From Hyphomicrobiales bacterium (GTDB lineage: Bacteria > Pseudomonadota > Alphaproteobacteria > Rhizobiales > Xanthobacteraceae): a stretch of 58,022 nucleotides of DNA. The notes beneath the pieces were generated by a model that was not told the DNA's origin, made no database searches, and saw only the letters and a list, made by a program, of their open reading frames with translations. Position numbers and translations under genes: made by a program. Positions within the stretch are counted from its first letter, which is position 1, and every line of letters begins with the position of its first letter. Shown in pieces: positions 45,012 through 54,309 of the stretch. The stretch spans positions 1 to 58,022 of the forward strand of contig PNAI01000021.1 in the NCBI GenBank assembly GCA_003169835.1, in the 5' to 3' direction.

Positions 45012-46112
45012 CTATTCGCCCGCCCCGAGCTTGCGCAATGGAGCGGCAATGACATTCGATGCCGGTGCGTCGTCGTTGTCGTCGAATTCCAGCTCCTCGA
45101 TGCGGCTTGCGCGTTTCTCGATGCGGCCGGTTGAGGTGAGAATCTGGTTCATGTCCTCGGTGGTCTGACCGAGATGATTTTGCAGCTTGCGTACGCGGTC
45201 GCCCAGGAGACTCACGTCTTTCATCATGTGGCCGACCTCGGTGCGGATCTGGTCGGCGGCCTGGCGCATCTGCGAGTCTTTCTGGATTTGCTGGATGACT
45301 TGAATGGCCAGCATCAGGAGCGTGGGCGAGACCAGCATCACTTGCAGGCGATAGGCCTTCTGCACGACGTCGTCGAAGCCGTCGTGCACCTCAGCATAGA
45401 CCGATTCCGAAGGCACGAACATGAGTGCCGTGTCCTGGGTCTCGCCAGGGATGAGGTATTTCTCGGCGATGTCGGTGACGTGTTTCATCACGTCCTGGCG
45501 CACGCGCTGCGCGGCGAGCTTGCGCTCGTCTTCGGTCTTGCTCTCGCGCAAGGCGGTGATCGCTTCGAGCGGAAACTTGGCGTCGATCACCAAGGGCCGC
45601 TGGTCGGGCAGCAGCACCACGCAGTCCGGGCGCTTGCCGTTCTTGAGGGTGAATTGAAATTCGTAGGCGCCTTTCGGCAGGCCGTCCTGAATGATCGCTT
45701 CCATGCGGCCCTGGCCGAAGGCGCCGCGCGCCTGCTTGTTGGCGAGCACGTCGCGCAGCGATGTGACGTGGGAGGCGAGATCGGTGATATTCTTCTGCGC
45801 GCTGTCGATGACGGCGAGGCGTTCGTTCAGTTTCGCCAAGTGCTCGCCGGTGTGCTTGGTCGAGGTCTGCATCGAGTCGCCGAGCCGCTGGGTGACTGCA
45901 TCGAGCCGCTCGTTGACTGAGTGCTGAAGCTGGGTTTGCGCCTTGGCGAGGAGTTCCCCCATCTGCTGCACGCGGGTGTTGAGTTCGACCATGCGTGCCG
46001 TGGCTGCGGGATCGGGGGCGGCCGAGCGTGGGCGCACAAGAAGGAAGATGAAGGCGGCAATGCCGAAGCCGATGACGAGACTTGCGGCGAAAACGAGGGC
46101 GGTTTCCATCAT
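45012..46112 (-). CDS. rmuC: DNA recombination protein RmuC
   Basis: A 366-aa RmuC: N-terminal TM (ALVFAASLVIGFGIAAFIFL), a long coiled coil (about 40-120), then the PD-(D/E)XK-like nuclease core with VVLLPDQRPLVIDAKFPLEA and MFVPSESVYAEVHD. It limits recombination at short inverted repeats. Divergent from def; followed by ampG. Confidence 0.92.
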   Translation of the reverse strand: MMETALVFAASLVIGFGIAAFIFLLVRPRSAAPDPAATARMVELNTRVQQMGELLAKAQTQLQHSVNERLDAVTQRLGDSMQTSTKHTGEHLAKLNERLAVIDSAQKNITDLASHVTSLRDVLANKQARGAFGQGRMEAIIQDGLPKGAYEFQFTLKNGKRPDCVVLLPDQRPLVIDAKFPLEAITALRESKTEDERKLAAQRVRQDVMKHVTDIAEKYLIPGETQDTALMFVPSESVYAEVHDGFDDVVQKAYRLQVMLVSPTLLMLAIQVIQQIQKDSQMRQAADQIRTEVGHMMKDVSLLGDRVRKLQNHLGQTTEDMNQILTSTGRIEKRASRIEELEFDDNDDAPASNVIAAPLRKLGAGE

Positions 46113-46194
46113 CGATTGGTTCTAGCGCGATTCTTATCCGGAACATAGCGCGAACACAATTGACCGCGTGCGGCCAACCACTTAAATCGCGGCT

Positions 46195-46731
46195 ATGAAG
46201 GTTCGCGACATCATTCTCCTGCCGGACAAGCGGCTGCGGCAGGTCTCAAAGCCGGTGGCCAAGGTCGACGCCGCGGCGCGCAAGCTGGTCGCCGAGATGT
46301 TCACGGCGATGTATGCGGCGCCCGGCATCGGTCTTGCCGCGATCCAATTGGGCGAGCCCAAGCGTATCATCACGCTCGATCTCGCCAAGAAGGAGCAGCC
46401 CAGCGATCCGCGCGTGATCATCAATCCCGAGCTGGTGTGGGAATCTGATGAGCTGGGCACGTACGAAGAGGGCTGCCTGTCGATTCCGGAATATTACGAA
46501 GAGGTCGAACGGCCCAAGGCAGTGACGGTCAAGTATATCGATATCGACGGTAAGCCCCAGGAAGTCGAGGCCACCGGCCTGCTTGCCACTGCGCTGCAGC
46601 ACGAGATCGATCATCTCAACGGCATATTATTCATCGATCACATTTCAAAGCTCAAGCGCGACCGCGTGATCAAGAAATTCACCAAGGCAGCAAAGCAGGC
46701 TGCGAAAGACGCCAAACGATCGAAGGATTGA
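46195..46731 (+). CDS. def: Peptide deformylase
   Basis: A 178-aa PDF with all three motifs: [17 protein letters not shown] and QHEIDHLNG (metal bound by the Cys and the two His). It removes formyl groups from nascent proteins. Its stop overlaps the fmt start (TGATG), and def-fmt-truA form one operon. Confidence 0.97.
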   Translation: MKVRDIILLPDKRLRQVSKPVAKVDAAARKLVAEMFTAMYAAPGIGLAAIQLGEPKRIITLDLAKKEQPSDPRVIINPELVWESDELGTYEEGCLSIPEYYEEVERPKAVTVKYIDIDGKPQEVEATGLLATALQHEIDHLNGILFIDHISKLKRDRVIKKFTKAAKQAAKDAKRSKD

Positions 46732-47654
46732 TGCCGCTTCGCCTGATCTTCATGGGTACGCCCGATTTCGCGGTGCCGACGTTGCGCGAGATCGCGGCGC
46801 GCGATCATGAGATCGCCGCGGTCTATACGCGCGCGCCGAAACCTGCCGGGCGCGGCATGGCGCTCTCGTCTTCGCCGGTGGAGGAAGAAGCGCGCAAAAG
46901 GAATTTGCCGGTGTTCACGCCGGCTTCGCTGAAATTGGCGGAAGCGCAAGAAACCTTTCGCGCGAATGGCGCCGATGCCGCGGTTGTCGTCGCCTATGGC
47001 TTGATCTTGCCGCCGCCGATCTTGCAAGCCACAAAACTCGGCTGTTTCAATGTGCATGCTTCGCTGCTGCCGCACTGGCGGGGCGCCGCCCCGATCAATC
47101 GCGCGATCATGGCGGGCGATCGCGAGAGCGGCGTCACCGTGATGAAGATGGACGAGGGACTCGACACCGGCGCAATGGCGATGTCGGAGCGTGTGCCAAT
47201 TGGTGACGACATGAGCGCGGGTGAATTGCACGACGTGCTCTCCAAGCGCGGCGCCGATCTGATGGTGCGTGCGCTTGCCGCATTGGAGCGCGGCACCCTG
47301 CAATCCACGCAGCAGCCGAGCGTAGGCGCTACTTGCGCTGCCAAGATCGACAAGGCCGAAACCCGCATCGACTGGAACAAGCCGTGGCGGCAGGTGCACG
47401 ACCACATTCGCGGCTTGTCGCCGTTTCCCGGCGCGTGGTGCGAAATGGGAGGCGCGGGCCGCGTCAAGCTTTTGCTTACCACCAAGGCCGAGGGCGCGGG
47501 CGCGCCGGGCACGGTGCTCGACCGCCACCTCACGATCGCATGTCGTGAAGGCGCAGTGCGCATTTTGCAATTGCAGCGCGCCGGCAAGCAGCCGATGAAG
47601 GTGGATGAGTTTTTGCACGGAACGACCGTCCCTGCGGGTGCCGTGCTGAGTTGA
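46731..47654 (+). CDS. fmt: Methionyl-tRNA formyltransferase
   Basis: A 307-aa Fmt: N-terminal formyltransferase Rossmann fold with [18 protein letters not shown] and [17 protein letters not shown] (catalytic Asn, His, Asp region), then the C-terminal beta-barrel ([15 protein letters not shown]). ATG at 46731 used; a TTG three bases earlier is possible. Coupled to def. Confidence 0.97.
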   Translation: MPLRLIFMGTPDFAVPTLREIAARDHEIAAVYTRAPKPAGRGMALSSSPVEEEARKRNLPVFTPASLKLAEAQETFRANGADAAVVVAYGLILPPPILQATKLGCFNVHASLLPHWRGAAPINRAIMAGDRESGVTVMKMDEGLDTGAMAMSERVPIGDDMSAGELHDVLSKRGADLMVRALAALERGTLQSTQQPSVGATCAAKIDKAETRIDWNKPWRQVHDHIRGLSPFPGAWCEMGGAGRVKLLLTTKAEGAGAPGTVLDRHLTIACREGAVRILQLQRAGKQPMKVDEFLHGTTVPAGAVLS

Positions 47655-47662
47655 GGCGTCGA

Positions 47663-48400
47663 ATGCCACGCTACAAGATCACGATCGAATATGACGGCAC
47701 GCCGTTCGTCGGCTGGCAGATCCAGGATAATGGCCCGACCGTGCAAGGGCACATTATCGCGGCGATTTTGGCATTTACGGGCGAGAAGGTCGCGGTGCAG
47801 GGCGCCGGCCGCACCGACGCGGGCGTGCATGCGCTGGGTCAGGTGGCGCATTTCGATCTGAATGTTGAGCGCGATACGGATACAATATGCGACGCGCTTA
47901 ACGCGCACTTGCGCCCGCATCCGATCGCCATTGTCGCTGCTGAAAAAATGCCGCCAACGTTTGACGCGCGCTTCTCCGCGATCAAGCGGCATTATCTTTA
48001 TCGCATCGAAAATCGCCGGGCCGATCTCGCGCTCGATCGCAATCGCGCGTGGCGTTCTTCGCGCCCACTCGATGCCCCGGCCATGCACGCGGCGGCGCAG
48101 CGGCTGGTTGGCAATCACGATTTCACGACCTTCCGCGCGGCCGAATGCCAGGCTAAGTCGCCGGTGAAAACGCTTGACCGGCTTGATGTGGCGCGCAGCG
48201 GCGACGAAATCCGCGTCATTGCAGAGGCGCGCTCGTTCCTTCATCATCAGGTGCGCTCGATCGTGGGCTCGCTCGTGCTGGTCGGCGAGGGGAAATGGCG
48301 TGCCGAAGATCTTAGCCATGCGCTCGCCGCGCGGGATCGTTCCAAGTGCGGGCCGGTCGCGCCGCCGGACGGGCTTTATCTGGTGCGGGTGGAGTATTGA
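47663..48400 (+). CDS. truA: tRNA pseudouridine(38-40) synthase
   Basis: A 245-aa TruA. Catalytic Asp lies in [15 protein letters not shown]; the substrate-binding [16 protein letters not shown] segment is near the C-terminus. It modifies the anticodon stem of tRNAs. ATG at 47663, 9 bp after fmt. End of the def-fmt-truA operon. Confidence 0.96.
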   Translation: MPRYKITIEYDGTPFVGWQIQDNGPTVQGHIIAAILAFTGEKVAVQGAGRTDAGVHALGQVAHFDLNVERDTDTICDALNAHLRPHPIAIVAAEKMPPTFDARFSAIKRHYLYRIENRRADLALDRNRAWRSSRPLDAPAMHAAAQRLVGNHDFTTFRAAECQAKSPVKTLDRLDVARSGDEIRVIAEARSFLHHQVRSIVGSLVLVGEGKWRAEDLSHALAARDRSKCGPVAPPDGLYLVRVEY

Positions 48401-48430
48401 CGGTTTGTATTGCGTAAAGGACATCGAGCC

Positions 48431-49405
48431 ATGATCTCAATCTCACGGCGCGACGTTTTGGCAGGCTTGTTGCTTGCAGGTGCAGCTCTGCCTGCGTGCG
48501 CGCAGACTTTTCCCAGTGCGCTGATCCGCATCATCGTGCCGGCCGCGCCGGGTGGCGGTACCGATATCCTGGCACGTGCTATGAGCACTCAGCTGCAGAC
48601 TCTTTGGGGCCAGACCGTGATCGTGGAGAACCGTTCGGGTGCGGCGGGTCTGATTGGCACAAAGTCGGTGATCGCTTCGCCCGGCGATGGCCACACGCTC
48701 CTGATGGCGGCGACCAGCGCCATCATGTCGCTCGCCACCAACACGCCCGCGCCGTTTGAAATCACGCGTGATCTGGCGCCGGCCACATTGGTCTCGGCGC
48801 CACCCTATATCGTGGTCGTGCATCCTTCGATTCCTGCGAAGAACGCCGCCGAGTTGATCGCTTATGCGAAACAAAATCCCGGCAAGCTGACCTATGGCTC
48901 GTCGGGTGCGGGCGCGGCGTCGCACCTCTCGGGCGCATTGTTCGCGCAGATGGCCGGAATCGAAATGCTGCACGTGCCCTATCGCGGCATGGGAGCGGCG
49001 GTGCCTGATCTGCTCGGCGGGCGGATCCAGCTTTTGTTCGCGCCCGCCTTGACGGTGACGCCGCACATCGTCGCCGGCACGCTGCGGGTGATCGGGACGA
49101 CGGGAGCAAAGCGTTCGGCGCTGTTCCCGGATTTTCCGACCATCGCGGAATCAGGCCTGCCAAAATACGATTCGCTCGGATGGTTCGGGCTGTTCGCGCC
49201 GGGGACGACGCCGCCGGCCGTTGTCGCGAAAATCAGCGCGGATGTGAGCACGGTGCTCAACTCCGACGATCTGAAGAAGCGGCTAGCCGAGCAGGGCGCC
49301 GAACCCGCGCCGAATTCGCCGGAGGATTTTAAGATGTTTGTGAATTCCGACATCACGAAATGGCTGGAGCTCGCGAAGAAGACCGGGATTATGCTGGGGA
49401 ATTGA
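48431..49405 (+). CDS. Bug/TctC-family solute-binding protein (third copy)
   Basis: A 324-aa periplasmic binding protein. The leader begins MISISRRDVLAGLLLAGAAL, with a twin-arginine-like SRRDVL, and ends ACA-Q. Family blocks IRIIVPAAPGGGTDILARAM and VIVENRSGAAGLIG are clear. No TctAB genes are adjacent. It follows truA by 30 bp and converges on rlpA. Ligand unknown, likely a carboxylate. Confidence 0.88.
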   Translation: MISISRRDVLAGLLLAGAALPACAQTFPSALIRIIVPAAPGGGTDILARAMSTQLQTLWGQTVIVENRSGAAGLIGTKSVIASPGDGHTLLMAATSAIMSLATNTPAPFEITRDLAPATLVSAPPYIVVVHPSIPAKNAAELIAYAKQNPGKLTYGSSGAGAASHLSGALFAQMAGIEMLHVPYRGMGAAVPDLLGGRIQLLFAPALTVTPHIVAGTLRVIGTTGAKRSALFPDFPTIAESGLPKYDSLGWFGLFAPGTTPPAVVAKISADVSTVLNSDDLKKRLAEQGAEPAPNSPEDFKMFVNSDITKWLELAKKTGIMLGN

Positions 49406-49417
49406 TGCGCGGCGCGA

Positions 49418-49861
49418 TTACTGGCTTGCTACGGACATGCAAACCCATTGCGTGTCCTTCATGCCGATGGCGCGCGCGGCACCACGCGCGAGATCGATCG
49501 TCACGCCTTTTACAAACGGTCCGCGGTCGTTGATGACGACCGTGATGGATTTTCCGCTGCGCGGATTGGTCACCGTTACCCGCGATCCGAATGGAAGCGT
49601 GCGATGCGCGGCGGTGTGGCCATCCGGGTTGAAGGCTTCGCCGCTCGCGGTGTGGCGGCCGGTGGCGTACCAGGTGGCGACCACGAGTTTCCCGGCGCAT
49701 GTGCCGACTGGCATTGGCGAATGCGCAAAGAACCAATCGAAGCCATGACCCGGCGATTTCTCAGCGGATGCGGCGCCTGCTCCGTCAGCTTGAGCAGCAG
49801 CTGTTCGCAAGCCGCCGAAACATGTCAGCGCCAGCGCAAGAACAAAAACGAATGCGCGCAT
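49418..49861 (-). CDS. rlpA: RlpA-like double-psi beta-barrel protein
   Basis: A 147-aa exported protein with signal peptide (1-24) and the RlpA DPBB fold: VVATWYATGRHTASGEAFNP, then HRTLPFGSRVTVTNPRSGKS and INDRGPF. No SPOR domain, so it is the short type. RlpA proteins cleave naked glycan strands in some bacteria. Lies in envelope/division context. Confidence 0.88.
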   Translation of the reverse strand: MRAFVFVLALALTCFGGLRTAAAQADGAGAASAEKSPGHGFDWFFAHSPMPVGTCAGKLVVATWYATGRHTASGEAFNPDGHTAAHRTLPFGSRVTVTNPRSGKSITVVINDRGPFVKGVTIDLARGAARAIGMKDTQWVCMSVASQ

Positions 49862-50158
49862 GGTTTCCTCCCGCGGGCCTTTGAAGTTTAGGCCATCTGC
49901 CGGCTCGGATCAAAAGCTGCCCATTCCCCGCGGAGTTTCGACGTCGGTTTTGTGGTCTTTTGCGGGCAAGCGGTTTTTTGGTTTGCCGCGGGTAAACAGG
50001 CCGGCGTTGGCGAGAAAATTTGCTGATCCGTCAGGGCGAAAATAAACTTATCCCCGGTCGCCATATCGCAAGAATGAGTGGAGTGGAGCGTTGGCTTTTC
50101 AGAAAAACAAAAGGCAGATGACAGTGATCAGAAATCAGCGGTGCGGCAATCTCATTTC

Positions 50159-50338
50159 ACCCTCCCCTGGAGGGGGAGGGTCGATGCCGAGCGTTTGCGA
50201 GGTGGCGGGGTGGGGTGGGTGAGCTTCGTTTTCAGTTCACCCCCACCCCGGCTCGCATCTCGCCATAGCGCGTCGAAGACGCGCGTGAACGCGCTAATGG
50301 CTCGATGCTTCGCCGACCCTCCCCCTCCAGGGGAGGGT
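50159..50338. repeat. 180-bp palindromic repeat, 25-bp perfect arms
   Basis: 50159-50183 (ACCCTCCCCTGGAGGGGGAG GGTCG) is the exact inverse of 50314-50338. Each arm is itself partly palindromic (CCCTCCCCTGGAGGGGGAGGG), and the inner parts also show GGGGTGG/CCACCCC symmetry. It accounts for most of the 508-bp gap 49862-50369; no gene is visible there. Confidence 0.85.
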
Positions 50339-50369
50339 AAGCAGAGAGCGAAGCGGTTGTTTTTTGCGC

Positions 50370-50750
50370 CTAGCGCCGGGGAGACGCCGCCAGCGCACTG
50401 GCGACCGCGGTCTGGATCTCGAAGAGCGTGAAGGGCTTGGCGATCACGTCGCGGATCAGCGCATCGAGGCCGGATGCGCGTTCGCGCTGGTCGGCATAGC
50501 CGGTCATCAGCAGGATCGGCAGTTCGGGATCGTCGCGCGCCACTGCAAGCGCGAGCGCGATGCCGTCCATCATCGGCATCTTGATATCGGTGAGCAAAAG
50601 ATTGAACGGCTTTTTCGCGTGCGTGAAAGCGTCGAGCGCTTCACTGCCGTCGGCGGTGGCGACGACGTCGTGGCCATCTTGCACGAGCGCACGCGTCACG
50701 AGTGCGCGCACAGCGGTTTCATCTTCGGCGATCAGAATTCTTGCGACCAT
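50370..50750 (-). CDS. CpdR-like single-domain response regulator
   Basis: A 126-aa receiver with acidic pocket IAEDE (E9, D10), phospho-acceptor D55 (LLLTDIKMP) and K105 (DVIAKPFT). Close in form to CpdR-type receivers that control ClpXP-dependent turnover in alphaproteobacteria. It follows the zinc-ribbon gene by 6 bp and lies beside ftsEX; both facts favour a cell-cycle role (inference). Confidence 0.8.
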   Translation of the reverse strand: MVARILIAEDETAVRALVTRALVQDGHDVVATADGSEALDAFTHAKKPFNLLLTDIKMPMMDGIALALAVARDDPELPILLMTGYADQRERASGLDALIRDVIAKPFTLFEIQTAVASALAASPRR

Positions 50751-50756
50751 GGCTTT

Positions 50757-51650
50757 TCAGCGCGCTCCCTCTGTTGCGTCATGTCGATTGAAGAAACGCA
50801 CGACCACATCGTGTCCCTCGCTCGGCGGCGAGGCCAAGCGCGAGCGGAAGGTTTGCGTCTCGCCGGGCGCCAAGATCGAGTGCTCCGGCAGCGCCGTCCA
50901 AGAGTAGATTTCCAGTCCGGCCTCGTTGCGCAGGCCAAAGCGCAGCCGCGGCACGTCCACCGGATTTTTGGACGTGCTCTTGATGGAACCTTCAACCAGG
51001 AGCACCGGCACGCCGTCGCGCGCTTCCTTCGTGATCCTGACGTCGCCGAAGACGAGCTCGCGCAAATTTACCGGCAGGCCGATCGCGCCGTAGAGCGAAG
51101 CCATTTGCGGCGCCATCCGCACGACGTTCGTGCGCCATGCCACCAGCGCCGTGATGAGGAGAGCCAAAATCAAGATGATCGCCGGCGGGCCGAACTGGGC
51201 GCGCAAGGCGCGCGAACGATCGGCCATGATGTTGGCCCGGCGTCGTGCGAATGACTCGATATCCTCGCCTTCGGGAGGCAACGGCGCGGTGCCGGAGCTC
51301 AGAGTCGGTGCGGCAGGAGCAAGCGGAGGTGCATCCACTGAGGGCGGCGAATTGTCCGCCGGCGGGGCCTGCGGCGCGGGTTGGTTGGGCGTTTGCTCAG
51401 GCGAAGCGGCAGAGGTTGCGCTCTCGGAATTCTCCGCTGCGGGAGGCGCGGGCGGGCTTTCGGCGGCGGGGCTGGATTGCGATTCGGTTGCGCCGGCATC
51501 AACCGGCTGCACGGCGAGGACGAGTTCTTGCGAGCGGGTAGCGTGCCAGACATTTTGACAGCGCGCGCAGCGCAAAGCGCGGCCGCTCTCGCCGATCAGG
51601 TCGGCCTTGAGCTCATAGGTCGTTGTGCAGTTAGGGCAGGCGAGCAACAT
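50757..51650 (-). CDS. MJ0042 zinc-ribbon, DUF3426-like membrane protein
   Basis: A 297-aa protein: N-terminal zinc ribbon with C5, C8, C28 and C31; a Pro/Ala/Ser-rich linker (about 50-125); a TM helix (PPAIILILALLITALVAW); and a periplasmic beta domain. Such proteins are usually next to ftsE in Rhizobiales. Role unknown; probably in envelope or division. In an operon with the receiver gene. Confidence 0.82.
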   Translation of the reverse strand: MLLACPNCTTTYELKADLIGESGRALRCARCQNVWHATRSQELVLAVQPVDAGATESQSSPAAESPPAPPAAENSESATSAASPEQTPNQPAPQAPPADNSPPSVDAPPLAPAAPTLSSGTAPLPPEGEDIESFARRRANIMADRSRALRAQFGPPAIILILALLITALVAWRTNVVRMAPQMASLYGAIGLPVNLRELVFGDVRITKEARDGVPVLLVEGSIKSTSKNPVDVPRLRFGLRNEAGLEIYSWTALPEHSILAPGETQTFRSRLASPPSEGHDVVVRFFNRHDATEGAR

Positions 51651-51712
51651 GGGGCGAGCAACGTGGGGCGAGCTGTGGCAAGTCGGTTTTCAGGCCCGAC
51701 CATAGTCATGAG

Positions 51713-51791
51713 TCCGTTAACGGATCGGAAACCATAGGAACGCAGAAGCTGCCTGCAGACGCCGGGGCCGAAGAAGTTAATGATGCGTTAA
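51713..51791. promoter_or_regulatory. CtrA-type box and palindrome upstream of ftsE
   Basis: TTAATGATGCGTTAA (51777-51791) is a perfect TTAA-N7-TTAA, 119 bp before the ftsE start, and TCCGTTAACGGA (51713-51724) is a 12-bp palindrome further upstream. The 259-bp gap lies between the divergent zinc-ribbon and ftsE genes, so both could be controlled. Confidence 0.5.
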
Positions 51792-51909
51792 TGGCGCGGC
51801 TGCGGGCCGCGTTTCCCGCTATTCTGTAGGGCGCGATTCGGTCGCTAACCTGACGGCGTCTTGCTGCGGTGAACTGGTCGACGAATATTGCGAAAGAGGG
51901 CTTTGGAAC

Positions 51910-52569
51910 GTGGTCCGATTCGAAAACGTGGGTTTACGCTACGGGCTTGGGCCTGAGGTGCTGCGCGACCTCAGTTTCCAGATCGAGCCGCATTCGTTTC
52001 AATTCCTGACCGGGCCATCGGGCGCGGGCAAGACCTCGCTCCTGCGGCTGCTGTTTCTGTCACTCAAGCCGACACGCGGCCTGGTCACGATGTTCGACCA
52101 GGAGGTGTCCACGCTGAGCAAGGACGCGCTGGCGCTGCTGCGGCGGCGCATCGGCATCGTGTTCCAGGATTTCCGGCTGCTCGATCACATGAACACCTAT
52201 GAGAACGTTTCGCTGCCGTGCCGCGTCATGGGCATGGACGAGGCAAGCTATCGCAGCGAGGTGATGGAACTGCTCGATTGGGTGGGCCTTGGCGATCGCA
52301 TCTGGGCGCTGCCGCCGGTGCTCTCGGGCGGCGAAAAGCAGCGCGCCGCGATCGCGCGCGCGGTGATCGCGCGGCCGCAATTGCTGCTCGCGGACGAGCC
52401 GACCGGCAATGTCGATCCGACACTGGCGCAACGCCTGCTGCGGCTTTTTGCCGAGCTCAACAAATCGGGCACGTCGGTGGTGATCGCGACCCACGACATC
52501 GCGCTGATGGACGAATACGATGCGCGCCGTCTCGTGCTGCACGATGGCCGGCTGCACACGTACGAATGA
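51910..52569 (+). CDS. ftsE: Cell division ATP-binding protein FtsE
   Basis: A 219-aa ABC ATPase: Walker A GPSGAGKTS, Q-loop GIVFQDFRLLDHMNTYENVS, signature LSGGEKQR, Walker B LLLADEPTGNVDP, H-loop ATHDIALMD. With FtsX it activates periplasmic peptidoglycan hydrolases at the septum. GTG start at 51910. Overlaps ftsX by 4 bp (ATGA). Confidence 0.96.
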   Translation: MVRFENVGLRYGLGPEVLRDLSFQIEPHSFQFLTGPSGAGKTSLLRLLFLSLKPTRGLVTMFDQEVSTLSKDALALLRRRIGIVFQDFRLLDHMNTYENVSLPCRVMGMDEASYRSEVMELLDWVGLGDRIWALPPVLSGGEKQRAAIARAVIARPQLLLADEPTGNVDPTLAQRLLRLFAELNKSGTSVVIATHDIALMDEYDARRLVLHDGRLHTYE

Positions 52570-53537
52570 GATCTGTCATGACGGATCCGCGAGAGGAAGA
52601 CAAACACGTCGCGCCATCGCGGATGTGGCGTCTGTTCTCGCGCAGCGAGGTGCTGATCGTGCCGCGGACCTCGATCGCGGGCCGTGCGCTGGTGGTGGTC
52701 GTTGCGATCATGACATTTCTTGCCGCGCTGACCACCGGTGCGGTCATGCTGGTGCGCGCCGCCGCCAGCGACTGGCAGTCAGACGTGTCGCGTGAGATCA
52801 CCATTCAGGTTCGCCCGATCGAGGGGCGCGACATCGAGGCGGATGTCGCTCGCGCGGTCGAAATCGCGCGGGCGTTTCCTGGTATCGCGGAGGTGCAGCC
52901 CTATTCTAAGGTGGAGTCGACGCGTCTGATCGAGCCATGGCTAGGCACCGGGCTCGCGCTCGACGACTTGCCGGTGCCAAGACTGATCATCGTGCGGGTG
53001 GCTTCGGGCGCCGCACCTAACCTCCCGAAATTGCGGCAGCTCTTGAGCGATCAAGTTGCGGGTGCCGGTCTCGATGACCACCGCGCGTGGATGGATCGGA
53101 TGCGCACCATGGTTCACACGGCGGTGATTGGCGGGGTCGCGATCCTCGTGCTTATGCTGACCGCAACCGTGCTGTCGGTGGTATTCGCAACGCGAGGCGC
53201 AATGGCGACCAATCGTCCAACCGTCGAGGTGCTGCATTTCGTCGGCGCAAAGGATGGATTCATCGCGCGCCAATTCCAGCGGCATTTCCTGGTGCTCGGA
53301 CTCGAAGGCGGCGCGATCGGCGGGGGTGCGGCCATGGCGCTATTTGCGCTGGCGGGGTTGCTGCGCGATTGGGTTCTCGGCGCGGGCGCCAGCGATCAAT
53401 TCACAATTCTTTTCGGTAATTTTTCGATCGGGGTTGAGGGATACATCGCGATCGTCATTCAAATCGTGCTGATCGCCGCGGTGGCGGGTGCAACGTCGCG
53501 CCATACGGTGAATCGCACGCTCAATACGATCGAATAA
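52566..53537 (+). CDS. ftsX: Cell division membrane protein FtsX
   Basis: A 323-aa FtsX with four TM spans (near 42-66, 184-206, 232-258 and 295-315) and a periplasmic loop between the first two. It is the membrane partner of FtsE. ATG at 52566 overlaps the ftsE stop; an ATG at 52578 is also possible. Confidence 0.95.
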   Translation: MRSVMTDPREEDKHVAPSRMWRLFSRSEVLIVPRTSIAGRALVVVVAIMTFLAALTTGAVMLVRAAASDWQSDVSREITIQVRPIEGRDIEADVARAVEIARAFPGIAEVQPYSKVESTRLIEPWLGTGLALDDLPVPRLIIVRVASGAAPNLPKLRQLLSDQVAGAGLDDHRAWMDRMRTMVHTAVIGGVAILVLMLTATVLSVVFATRGAMATNRPTVEVLHFVGAKDGFIARQFQRHFLVLGLEGGAIGGGAAMALFALAGLLRDWVLGAGASDQFTILFGNFSIGVEGYIAIVIQIVLIAAVAGATSRHTVNRTLNTIE

Positions 53538-53587
53538 CTCCGCCGTGATGCATAATTTTGCACTATGATGGATACGGGCGAGAGACG

Positions 53588-54262
53588 ATGCTGTCGGGCG
53601 ATTCCAAGGCGACAAAAAATGATGCGGGCGGGCGATTGAAGCTTGCTTCGTCGCTGCGCCGAAAAATTCACTTCATCCTGATTGCTTTGGTGTTCGGAAT
53701 AATCGCGTTGATGCTTGGCTTCGTGTGGTTTGTCGAACGTTTGCCGACGGAAGACGCGACCTTCACTCAAGACGCCGACGGCATCGTTGTGTTGACGGGC
53801 AGGGCCTCGCGCATCGGCGACGCCATCGAATTGCTCGCAACGCGGCGCGGCAAGCGTCTGCTGATCACCGGCGTTTATCCGACGACGACGGCTACCGCGA
53901 TCGCGCGGCTGGCGCCGGAAAATCAACATTGGGTGAGCTGCTGCGTCGATCTCGATCATTCGGCCGTCAACACGATCGGCAATGCCGTTCAAACGCGGAT
54001 CTGGGCCAAGAAAAACGACATCAAGTCATTGATCGTCGTGACGTCGAATTATCACATGCCGCGCGCGATGACCGAGCTTGCGCACCAGCTTCCCGATGTT
54101 GTGCTGATTCCCTATCCCATCATTCCAGACCGTGCGCGCGTCGAAGGCTGGTGGATGAACGCGACTTTGGCAAGGTTGCTGTTCGCAGAATATCTGAAGT
54201 ATCTGCGCGCCGTGGTCCGCACACAGACTCCCTTTGTGATAAGCAGACCGGGAAGCGTCTGA
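53588..54262 (+). CDS. YdcF-family (DUF218) membrane protein
   Basis: A 224-aa protein with one N-terminal TM (IHFILIALVFGIIALMLGFV) and a DUF218 domain: DGIVVLTGRASRIGDAIELL, LLITGVYP and VVTSNYHMPRAMTELAHQLP. Members include SanA and ElyC, linked to envelope integrity. The start at 53588 has GAGAG upstream. Between ftsX and plsC, overlapping neither. Confidence 0.85.
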   Translation: MLSGDSKATKNDAGGRLKLASSLRRKIHFILIALVFGIIALMLGFVWFVERLPTEDATFTQDADGIVVLTGRASRIGDAIELLATRRGKRLLITGVYPTTTATAIARLAPENQHWVSCCVDLDHSAVNTIGNAVQTRIWAKKNDIKSLIVVTSNYHMPRAMTELAHQLPDVVLIPYPIIPDRARVEGWWMNATLARLLFAEYLKYLRAVVRTQTPFVISRPGSV

Positions 54263-54309
54263 GATTCGGCAAAGCGCCGGATCGTGCGCAAGCCATCGGG
54301 TTTTCAGCC

